Of a DNA stretch of 64,000 nucleotides, positions 58,541-64,000 are shown one piece after another. The DNA is taken from positions 806,001 through 870,000 of the forward strand of contig OZ220699.1 of NCBI GenBank assembly GCA_965116565.1. Direction: 5' to 3'. Below the pieces are notes generated by a model that saw nothing but the letters and a program-made list of their open reading frames with translations, ran no database searches and was not told the DNA's origin. Every line of letters begins with the position of its first letter. Position 1 is the stretch's first letter. The translations under genes were made by a program, and so were the position numbers. The stretch is from Bin87 sp965116565 (lineage in GTDB: Bacteria; Chloroflexota; Dehalococcoidia; Lucifugimonadales; UBA3495).

Positions 58541-59413
58541 TTACTCGAATGTTCCGGTGGATTCCCGGGGCAGCCTGGACAGGCCGTCGTCGGTGTCGGG
58601 GAACACGCTGCTGCGAATTTTGGACCAGGACAATGCGACAACGAACAACGCCGCCGAAAGCAGGACTACGCTGGCTCCCGATGATACATCAACGAAGTAG
58701 CTTATGTAGATGCCCAGCACGGAGCACATTACCCCGAACACTGTGGACATCACAACCATTTTCCTGAAACTGTTGGTGAGCAGGCGGGCGACGATGGGCG
58801 GGATCACCACGGCGGCGGCGATCATGGTGACGCCCAGGACCTGCATGGAGACCACGATGGTGCCAGCCAGCATGAGAGAAAAGAGCGCGTCAACCCAGCC
58901 GGTGGGAACCCCGTAAAACTGGGCGACTTCGGGGTCGAAGGTGGCAAAGAGAAATAGCTTGTAGGCCACGAAGAAAGTCACGGCGATCACCGCAGCGGCG
59001 ACGGCGATGGCGATGAGATCCTCCCGGTCAACGGCCAGGACGCTGCCCCACAGCGAAGCTTCGAAGTTGTGGGTGGCGGTGTGGCTGCGGCTGACGATGG
59101 CGATGCCCAGGGCGAAGCTGGCGGTGGTGATGATCCCGATGGCGGCGTCGGAGCCGATGGGGTTCTTGCGAGTGGTCCACGCGATGAGCAGCGCCGACAG
59201 GAAACCCCACACGGTCGCGCCGATGAAGAAGTTGATCGACATGATGGCGCTGACGACGGCGCCCCCAAAAACGGCGTGGGAAAGCCCGTGTCCGATATAG
59301 GCCATGCCGCGCAGCACGATGTACACGCCCATGAGCGCGCAGAGGCCGCCGACCAGGCTGGCCGCGATGATCGCCCGGACGAAGAAACCGAACTCGAAGG
59401 GTTCAAGGAGCAT
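58541..59413 (-). CDS. znuB: zinc/manganese ABC transporter permease
   Basis: 290 aa from ATG 59413. ABC-3 family permease of the ZnuB/MntB type: the start FFVRAIIAASLVGGLCALMGVYIVLRGMAYIGHGLSHAVFGG is nearly diagnostic, followed by WTTRKNPIGSDAAIGIITTASFALGIAIVS, VAQFYGVPTGWVDALFSLMLAGTIVVSMQVLGVTMIAAAVVIPPIVARLL and FGVMCSVLGIYISYFVDVSSGASVVLLSAALF. Eight to nine helices. Works with ZnuC (ATPase) and ZnuA (binding lipoprotein) upstream. A 97-bp MITE sits between znuC and this gene, so expression may depend on readthrough. Confidence 0.95.
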   Translation of the reverse strand: MLLEPFEFGFFVRAIIAASLVGGLCALMGVYIVLRGMAYIGHGLSHAVFGGAVVSAIMSINFFIGATVWGFLSALLIAWTTRKNPIGSDAAIGIITTASFALGIAIVSRSHTATHNFEASLWGSVLAVDREDLIAIAVAAAVIAVTFFVAYKLFLFATFDPEVAQFYGVPTGWVDALFSLMLAGTIVVSMQVLGVTMIAAAVVIPPIVARLLTNSFRKMVVMSTVFGVMCSVLGIYISYFVDVSSGASVVLLSAALFVVALSWSKIRSSVFPDTDDGLSRLPRESTGTFE

Positions 59414-59429
59414 GTTTAGATCTGCTCCC

Positions 59430-59526
59430 GTCATGCCCGCGAAAGCGGGAATCCGGCGGTGCGATGTGCAGAGACTTCCGGATTCCAGCACGCCACAGGC
59501 GCATCTACGACTTTCGCCGGAATGAC
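59430..59526. mobile_element. 97-bp MITE-like repeat with terminal inverted repeats
   Basis: Ends GTCATGCCCGCGAAAG (59430-59445) and CTTTCGCCGGAATGAC (59511-59526) are inverted repeats, 14 of 16 matching. This is the widespread non-autonomous GTCATTCC(C/G)GCGAAAG element, whose translation gives the familiar IPAFAGMTG string (seen here as RRIPAFAGMTG). It sits in the znuC-znuB gap, 32 bases after the znuC stop and 16 before the znuB start. Confidence 0.85.
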
Positions 59527-59557
59527 GCTGTGGGGTACCAGGGAAGATTGGGATAAC

Positions 59558-60502
59558 CTAGTCGTTGCCGTCATGGTGATGGTGATGGTCTGGCACGTTG
59601 TCGGTCGTGGGGTGGGCATGGGTCAGGATGGGTTCCAGGTGGCTGTCGTCAGGCACAGTGGCGAGGGGTTCGCCGCCGTTGCGGTCGATCCAGAAGTGTG
59701 CGCTCTCCGCCACCATGGGCATACCGTGGTATTGGATGACGGGCATCTCGGCGCCGTACACTTCCCAAAGGATGTGCGGCGATATGACGCGGTTGGGGGT
59801 GCCGTCTGCCACGATGGAACCGTTGAGGCAGACGATTCGGGGCAGGTGCACCGCCACGGTGTTGATCTCGTGGGTGGACAGGATGATGGTGACGCCGGCG
59901 TGGTTGAGATCGTGCAGCAGGTGCATCACGTCATCGCGGGTTTTCACGTCCACGCCGGCGGTGGGTTCGTCGAGCAGGAGCAGTTCCGGACTGCTGACCA
60001 GCGCGCGCGCCAGGAAGACCCGCTGCTGCTGGCCGCCGGATAACTGGCGGATGTGTCGCCGGCCCAAGTGGGCAATGCCGAGGCGCTCCATCATGTCATA
60101 GGCCAGTTGCCGTTCCTGTTTTTTGAACCAGGGGAACCAGGCGTTGGCCATGGTGCGCCCCATCATCACCACCTCTTCGACCGTGACGGGAAAGTTCCAG
60201 TCGATGGTTTCCAATTGCGGGACGTAGCCGGCGAGTATGCGCTTGGCGCGCAGGGGAGTATCGTGCACCCTCAGTTCCCCGTCCTGGACCGGCACCGCGC
60301 CCAGGATGGTACGCAGCAGGGTAGTTTTGCCGGAACCGCTGGGGCCCAGCAGGCCGACGAAGTCGCCGGGCATTATCTTCAGGTCCACTTCGCGGAGTAC
60401 CGGTACGTCTTTGTAACCGGCCGATACGTTTCTCAGTTCGACGATCGGCTTGGCGTCGGGATCGGGCCTGTGGAGGTGTTCCAGCTCAGGTGGGTGCAGC
60501 AT
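59558..60502 (-). CDS. znuC: zinc/manganese ABC transporter ATP-binding protein
   Basis: 314 aa. ABC ATPase: Walker A GLLGPSGSGKTTLLR (about 50-64), Q-loop VPQLETIDWNFPVTVEEVVMMG, the signature LSGGQQQRVFLARAL, Walker B LLLLDEPTAGVD, and the switch His in ILSTHEINTVA. C-terminal extra residues beyond the ABC core (about 250-314) end in a His run (DHHHHHDGND), possibly a zinc-sensing tail. It lies between znuA and the MITE/znuB. Provides ATP-driven zinc import; MntA-type manganese import is the main alternative, though the Fur-family regulator and His tails favour zinc. Confidence 0.95.
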   Translation of the reverse strand: MLHPPELEHLHRPDPDAKPIVELRNVSAGYKDVPVLREVDLKIMPGDFVGLLGPSGSGKTTLLRTILGAVPVQDGELRVHDTPLRAKRILAGYVPQLETIDWNFPVTVEEVVMMGRTMANAWFPWFKKQERQLAYDMMERLGIAHLGRRHIRQLSGGQQQRVFLARALVSSPELLLLDEPTAGVDVKTRDDVMHLLHDLNHAGVTIILSTHEINTVAVHLPRIVCLNGSIVADGTPNRVISPHILWEVYGAEMPVIQYHGMPMVAESAHFWIDRNGGEPLATVPDDSHLEPILTHAHPTTDNVPDHHHHHDGND

Positions 60503-60538
60503 GGCAAATCCGTGTTGATGGCGAAAGACTCGATGGAG

Positions 60539-61582
60539 TTATTGAGGATAGACCGCCTTGGATTCGCCTTCAAAGACGGGTGAGATGTCAACTTCGTCCA
60601 AAGCGGAGGCATCGCCGCCCAGGGCGGGTATGATGATCCGCAAGTTGGCCACCTCCAGTCCCAGGTAGCTGTGGTCCGGGTCGCCCGGCGCGCCGGGCAG
60701 GTCATCGTCGCTCAGTTCGTCGATGTAAACGGCTCCCGATTCTGCGGCGATGGTCTCCATGATGTCGTTGGGGAACACCTCCGAACCGAACACTGCCGGA
60801 ATGCCCTCGGTCTGGATCTGGGTGATCAGGTCCGCGACCTCCCGGGCCGAGGGTTCGGAGAAGTCCTCCGGCTGGGCGGCTCCCACCACGGTGATGCCGT
60901 ACCGGCCGGCGAAGTAGGCCCAGGAGTCGTGGTAGGTGAGGAGTTTGCGGTTTTCCGGCGGTATGGTGGGTATGGCGACCTTGATTGCGGCGTCGAGCGA
61001 CGCGATGCGGGCGGCGAACGCATCGTAGTTGGCCGAATAATAATCCGCGTTGGCCGGGTCCCGGGCGGTCAGGTTGTCCCGGACGATCTCGGCGTAGCGC
61101 AGCGTCAGGATGGGGTCGGGCCACAGGTGGGGGTTGGGGTGTCCCAACTCTTCCGGGAAGGAGAAGTCGAACTGCCAATCGTCGCGGGTGATGGTCTGCT
61201 CGCCCAGGCTCACGATGGAAGCGCCGGGCTTGAGGTTCGCCTTGGCCATCTCCAGCGTCGGCTCTTCCAGGAACAGGCCGTTGAGGAAGATCAGATCCGC
61301 CTGCGACAGGGTGGCGGCGACGGAGGGGGCAGGCTCGAAGGTGTGCGAGTTGACGCCCTCGGGCACCACGCCGATCAGTGTGATGCGGGTTCCGCCGATG
61401 TTTTCCACCACGCTGGTGATGGGCGACACGGTGCTGACGACGTTCAGCGCTGGCGCCGTGGTTGAGGGTGATGATGCCGGTGGATCGGTTGGCGCCGGGG
61501 CTGGCGCTGCGGCCGGTGAACACGCGACCAATATCGCGGCGGCGAGCGCAACCAGCAGGGTGGGGAACAGCTTGGAAAACAT
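60539..61582 (-). CDS. znuA: zinc-binding lipoprotein of ABC transporter
   Basis: 347 aa. Lipoprotein signal (LLVALAAAILVAC, Cys about 21), a Pro/Ser/Thr/Ala linker, then the ZnuA/TroA-type cluster A-1 binding fold: VVSTVSPITSVVENIGG, the ligand His in GVNSHTFEPAPS, DLIFLNGLFLEEP, HPNPHLWPDPI with a second ligand His, LTYHDSWAYFAGRYGI (third His), and a Glu/Asp ligand region near EDFSEPSAREVADLI and VFGSEVFPNDIMET. A His-rich loop is absent. The Shine-Dalgarno GGAGG precedes ATG 61582. Second gene of the zinc operon, delivering zinc to the ZnuBC permease. Confidence 0.94.
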   Translation of the reverse strand: MFSKLFPTLLVALAAAILVACSPAAAPAPAPTDPPASSPSTTAPALNVVSTVSPITSVVENIGGTRITLIGVVPEGVNSHTFEPAPSVAATLSQADLIFLNGLFLEEPTLEMAKANLKPGASIVSLGEQTITRDDWQFDFSFPEELGHPNPHLWPDPILTLRYAEIVRDNLTARDPANADYYSANYDAFAARIASLDAAIKVAIPTIPPENRKLLTYHDSWAYFAGRYGITVVGAAQPEDFSEPSAREVADLITQIQTEGIPAVFGSEVFPNDIMETIAAESGAVYIDELSDDDLPGAPGDPDHSYLGLEVANLRIIIPALGGDASALDEVDISPVFEGESKAVYPQ

Positions 61583-61623
61583 GGGGACGGGCCTCCGTTG
61601 GAGTGAGGTTTAGCGTATGCGAC

Positions 61624-62052
61624 CTACGAGACTGCTCGGCATTGATTGCACACGCCACCGATGGTGATGTTGTCCAGGTTGGGGGAAAAGCCGAATTCCT
61701 GCTCGAGGCGCTGGCTGAATTCGGCCAGGTAGTCGGGGGTGAGAGTCTGGACCCCATCGCAGACGGAGCAGACCATGTGGTTGTGGCGGTTGTGATGGTC
61801 GGACATTTCGAAGTGCAGCTTGTTGCCGATGATGACCTCGGTTACCACGCCGAGACCCTTGAGCCATTGCAGCGTGCGATAGATGGTCGCCAGGTCAACG
61901 TAGGGGTGTTCCTCCCGCGCAAGGCTCCACACCTCATCGGCGCCAACATGCCCGGTGCGCCGGGCGACGATGTCCAGCACGGAAAGTCTCTGTGGGGTCA
62001 TCCGGTAGCCCTGGGAGCGAAGTCGCGAAATCGCTGAATCATGTCCGGACAT
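61624..62052 (-). CDS. zur: Fur-family regulator (probable zinc uptake regulator)
   Basis: 142 aa from ATG 62052 (CGGAGG upstream). Fur fold: winged helix with LRSQGYRMTPQRLSVLDIVARRTGHVGADEVW and YVDLATIYRTLQWLKGLGVV, the His-rich metal site DHHNRHNHMVCSVCDGV (about 84-100), and C-terminal CNQC (zinc-structural cysteines, two CxxC pairs). Being first in the znuACB operon marks it as Zur rather than Fur or PerR. Represses the operon when zinc is plentiful. No classic Zur box could be fixed by eye in the AT-rich stretch at 62060-62110. TTGCAATGATTTGC near 62067-62080 is the best weak candidate. Confidence 0.9.
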   Translation of the reverse strand: MSGHDSAISRLRSQGYRMTPQRLSVLDIVARRTGHVGADEVWSLAREEHPYVDLATIYRTLQWLKGLGVVTEVIIGNKLHFEMSDHHNRHNHMVCSVCDGVQTLTPDYLAEFSQRLEQEFGFSPNLDNITIGGVCNQCRAVS

Positions 62053-62171
62053 GTGCGAACCTCCGTTGTTGCAATGATTTGCGGCAGCGAATGTTAGCAC
62101 AATTTCTCGCGAAGTCAATAGCATGCGGATTGACGGATGTGTCCGGCCGCTGCGGCCTGGGCGCATGCAAA

Positions 62172-62198
62172 ACGGGGCAGGTGTCTGACCTGCCCCGT
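62172..62198. terminator. intrinsic terminator (minus strand) for hsp20
   Basis: ACGGGGCAGGT / ACCTGCCCCGT form a perfect 11-bp stem with a five-base loop. On the minus strand it is followed by TTTT (62172-62169). It lies 26 bases after the hsp20 stop and before the zur promoter region. Confidence 0.85.
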
Positions 62199-62224
62199 CG
62201 GTGGTTGACCGGGTGACGTGAGAT

Positions 62225-62701
62225 TTACGCTGCGTCGGTGGCAGCGGCGCCGGAGATGTGCAGCCTCCGGGTGCGGTCGGCCTCGGCGACCGGGACCGTG
62301 ACGGTGAGCACGCCGTTTTCGAGGGCCACGGCGGCATCGTCGAGGTGCAGGTCGCTGGGCAAGCGGATGGCGCGGGAGAAACTGCCGGAGCGTCGCTCGC
62401 GCATGAGGTATTCCTCGCCCTCGCCGGTGGTCTCCGTCTGTCGTGACGCTTTCACGGACAGAATGCGGTCGGGGCTGATGGAAACGTCCACGTCATCGGC
62501 GGTGAAACCGGGGAGCGAAGCGCACATCGTCAGGGCCTTGTCGTCCCGGCGCACGTCCATAGGGATGGACCAGGATTCGCTGGCGTGCTCCACGTCTCCG
62601 CCCAGGGGATCGCCCCAGCGGGCGTTCCAGAACGGGTGGTTCATCATTCGGCTGAAGTGGCGCATTTCGCGGAAGGGATCGAATCGTTGCAGGCTGGTCA
62701 T
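62225..62701 (-). CDS. hsp20: small heat-shock protein, Hsp20/alpha-crystallin family
   Basis: 158 aa. Variable N-terminus (MTSLQRFDPFREMRHFSRMMNHPFWN), then the alpha-crystallin domain with SWSIPMDVRRDDKALTMCASLPGF, DVDVSISPDRILSVKASRQTET, GSFSRAIRLPSDLHLDDAAVALENGVLTVTVP (A-x-x-x-NGVLTVTVP signature), and a short tail. ATP-independent holdase chaperone in the cytoplasm. Divergent from dnaJ-hspR across a shared control region; its promoter overlaps an inverted repeat that looks like an HspR operator. Preceded by a good GGAGG ribosome site. Confidence 0.93.
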   Translation of the reverse strand: MTSLQRFDPFREMRHFSRMMNHPFWNARWGDPLGGDVEHASESWSIPMDVRRDDKALTMCASLPGFTADDVDVSISPDRILSVKASRQTETTGEGEEYLMRERRSGSFSRAIRLPSDLHLDDAAVALENGVLTVTVPVAEADRTRRLHISGAAATDAA

Positions 62702-62773
62702 AGTATTCCTCCATCAAGTCGGCGCTCTGGCCGGAATATCCGCCAGCCGATTGCCTCGACTGACACCGTCCAC

Positions 62774-62800
62774 TTTATAAACTTGATGGCTAGTTGTCAA
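62774..62800 (-). promoter_or_regulatory. promoter of hsp20
   Basis: On the minus strand TTGACA (62800-62795) and TATAAA (62779-62774) are separated by 15 bases. The inverted repeat at 62781-62802 fills the -35 and spacer, the typical place for repressor binding. Confidence 0.6.
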
Positions 62801-62802
62801 GT
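62781..62802. promoter_or_regulatory. HAIR-like operator (probable HspR site)
   Basis: ACTTGA-N10-TCAAGT. HAIR, the HspR site, is CTTGAGT-N7-ACTCAAG; here the CTTGA/TCAAG halves are present with a spacing one base short. A further half-site CTTGAG lies at 62809-62814, followed by GTCAAAA, between this box and the dnaJ promoter. The hspR gene is in the same locus. Confidence 0.55.
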
Positions 62803-62827
62803 ATATGGCTTGAGAATAGTCAAAATA

Positions 62828-62856
62828 TTGACCAACGACACATAGCGATGTATGAT
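62828..62856 (+). promoter_or_regulatory. promoter of dnaJ-hspR
   Basis: TTGACC (62828-62833), a 17-base spacer, TATGAT (62851-62856). Expected transcript start near 62863, about 30 bases before the ATG of dnaJ. Confidence 0.7.
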
Positions 62857-62892
62857 GGTACCAAGACCAAATCCATATCAGCGGGGACCGAC

Positions 62893-63801
62893 ATGGCTGA
62901 CTACTATGACATATTGGGCGTGTCGCGCACCGCCGACGAAAAAGAGATTCGCCAGGCGTACCGGCGGTTGGCCCGGCAGCATCATCCGGACGTGAACCCG
63001 GGGGATGACGCATCCGCCGAGAGGTTCAAGTCCATCAACGCGGCGTATGAGGTGCTGTCCGACTCCGACAAGCGGACGAAGTATGACCGTTACGGGGACC
63101 AGTGGCAGCATGCCGAGCATTTTGAGCAGCAGGGGGGCGGAGACTTCTCGCAGTTCTTCCGAGGCCGGGACTTCGGCGGCGGACGGGGCGGATTTTCGTT
63201 CAGCGCCGGCGGGGCGAAGCTTTCGGATATACTCGGCGGACTGGGAGGTTTTGGGGATTTGGGCGGTGTTGGCGAACGCATGCGGCCGCGGCCGGCGGAC
63301 ATTCCGGTGGACATCACGCTGGAGGAAGCCGACGCCGGCACCACGCGGCGGGTCAACCTGCCCAACGGGCGGAGGCTGGAGGTCAAGATACCTCCCGGTA
63401 TAGCCGACGGCGGGCGAGTGCACATCGCCGCCGGGGGTGATTCCAGCGGCGAGTTCAACCTGGTGGTGACGGTTTTGCCGCACCGCAGGTTTGAGCGCAA
63501 GGGGGCCGATCTGCACACCTCGGTTGACGTGCCGTTGCTGGACGCCGTTCTGGGCGGCGCGGCCGACGTGCAAACGCTGCGCGGGCACATTGAGCTGACC
63601 CTGCCTCCGGAGACGCAGAACGGCCGGCGATTCAGGCTGGCCGGCCAGGGTATGGCGCGGCTGAACGATCCGGAACGCCGGGGCAACCTGTACGCCACCG
63701 TGAATGTGACGTTGCCGTCCAACCTGACGGACGAGCAGCGCGATCTTTTCGCGCAGATGCGCGCGGTGGAGGCGGAGAACGACGCGGCGGGGGAGGACTA
63801 A
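62893..63801 (+). CDS. dnaJ: DnaJ-class molecular chaperone (CbpA-like, no zinc finger)
   Basis: 302 aa from ATG 62893. J domain at about 1-70: YYDILGVSRTADEKEIRQAYRRLARQHHPDVNPG with the HPD motif, then AYEVLSDSDKRTKYDRYGD. A Gly/Phe-rich segment follows (about 85-130, FFRGRDFGGGRGGFSFSAGG), then directly the C-terminal substrate-binding domains (IPVDITLEEADAGTTRRVNLPNGRRLEVKIPPGIADGGRV; GADLHTSVDVPLLDAVLGGAADVQTLRG). The cysteine-rich zinc finger of DnaJ type I is missing, so it is a type II/CbpA-like co-chaperone of DnaK. Co-transcribed with hspR; promoter and operator lie in the intergenic region. Confidence 0.93.
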   Translation: MADYYDILGVSRTADEKEIRQAYRRLARQHHPDVNPGDDASAERFKSINAAYEVLSDSDKRTKYDRYGDQWQHAEHFEQQGGGDFSQFFRGRDFGGGRGGFSFSAGGAKLSDILGGLGGFGDLGGVGERMRPRPADIPVDITLEEADAGTTRRVNLPNGRRLEVKIPPGIADGGRVHIAAGGDSSGEFNLVVTVLPHRRFERKGADLHTSVDVPLLDAVLGGAADVQTLRGHIELTLPPETQNGRRFRLAGQGMARLNDPERRGNLYATVNVTLPSNLTDEQRDLFAQMRAVEAENDAAGED

Positions 63802-63807
63802 CTGACC

Positions 63808-64000
63808 ATGTCAATGGATAACGATTTCACGACTGAACCCTGTTTCGTCATAAGCGTGGCGGCCCGAATGGTGGGCCTGCACGCCCAGACCCTCAGATAC
63901 TACGAAAGGGTCGGGTTGGTGATGCCGTCCCGCTCGGGCGGACGCCAGCGCCTTTACTCGATGGCGGACGTGGAACGCCTGCGACGAATCAAGACATTCA
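63808..64000 (+). CDS. hspR: MerR-family heat-shock repressor HspR (cut by window end)
   Basis: Starts ATG 63808 (GGGGGAGG upstream), seven bases after the dnaJ stop; only the first 64 residues are seen. FVISVAARMVGLHAQTLRYYERVGLVMPSRSGGRQRLYS and DVERLRRIKTF match the N-terminal winged helix of HspR, which binds HAIR elements. In actinobacteria and some other phyla it ends the dnaK-grpE-dnaJ-hspR operon and represses it. Here it pairs with dnaJ alone, opposite hsp20. The C-terminal effector part is outside the window. Confidence 0.88.
   Translation, partial: MSMDNDFTTEPCFVISVAARMVGLHAQTLRYYERVGLVMPSRSGGRQRLYSMADVERLRRIKTF

Noticed and set aside
59414..59491. N-terminal extension of znuB
   Set aside because: It is translation of the MITE (RRIPAFAGMTG); the true start is ATG 59413 with the standard permease N-terminus.
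1..64000. tRNA, rRNA and riboswitch genes
   Set aside because: No cloverleaf with a GTTCRA loop, rRNA segment or known riboswitch core was recognised by eye. Covariance-model searches were not possible.

Overview
The window is about 60-65% GC and gene-dense. It carries no rRNA, recognisable tRNA, CRISPR array or complete insertion sequence. The gene mix suggests a free-living or host-associated Chloroflexota bacterium, SAR202/Dehalococcoidia-like: family III CoA-transferase, several LLM-class flavin/F420 oxidoreductases, GMC oxidoreductase, fused EtfBA, HspR-type heat-shock control, zinc ABC uptake, and lipoproteins with Pro/Thr-rich linkers. The lineage is an inference from gene content, not a phylogeny. 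Two genes with single frameshifts and one with an in-frame stop suggest either real decay or draft-assembly errors.

Layout. 1-3.8 kb: alpha/beta hydrolase (cut by the edge), cupin, cyanase, HhH-GPD DNA glycosylase overlapping sfsA, and a broken small gene. 3.8-4.6 kb: repeats, no gene. 4.6-10.3 kb: pncB, fused EtfB-EtfA, NAD-dependent formate dehydrogenase, YkgJ-type and DUF2277 proteins. 10.3-11.8 kb: small hypothetical and membrane proteins and a remnant of a nucleotide-sugar dehydrogenase. 11.8-21 kb: CoA-transferase, CitE-like lyase, and two tandem giant FtsX-type permeases. 21-28.7 kb: coiled-coil protein, ilvE, plsY, DMT transporter, arylsulfotransferase-like protein, metalloprotease-like lipoprotein, and an atypical SDR. 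28.8-30.7 kb: a two-gene AAA ATPase plus MAD4-like cassette that looks like a defence module. 30.7-39.2 kb: 3-oxoacid CoA-transferase, zeta-toxin pair, transhydrogenase, enoyl-CoA hydratase, tlyA, CinA-C protein, LLM oxidoreductase, cupin. 39.4-48.7 kb: penicillin acylase, two MFS genes (one frameshifted), small membrane proteins, two LLM oxidoreductases. 48.9-53.9 kb: BrnT-like toxin pair, GMC oxidoreductase, a glutaredoxin-DinB gene with an in-frame UGA, PAC2, VOC. 54-64 kb: MFS, HAD, cupin, a zinc uptake operon (zur-znuA-znuC-znuB and a His-rich MFS), and hsp20 divergent from dnaJ-hspR.

How the genes fit together. Much of the window serves redox and acyl-CoA catabolism: Etf, CoA-transferases, enoyl-CoA hydratase, formate dehydrogenase, transhydrogenase, LLM and GMC oxidoreductases. 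NAD salvage (pncB, pncC-like) is also present. The last 8 kb are two stress regulons, zinc starvation and heat shock.

The most notable observation is at 51108-51887. A UGA replaces the first Cys of the glutaredoxin CxxC motif and is followed at once by a bacterial SECIS-like hairpin. This points to a selenocysteine glutaredoxin-DinB fusion that ordinary gene calling would truncate. Other points of interest are the ATPase/MAD4-like pair, the His-rich MFS in the zinc operon, a 97-bp MITE between znuC and znuB, a family of short palindromes at gene 3' ends, and several enzymes that lack canonical catalytic residues.
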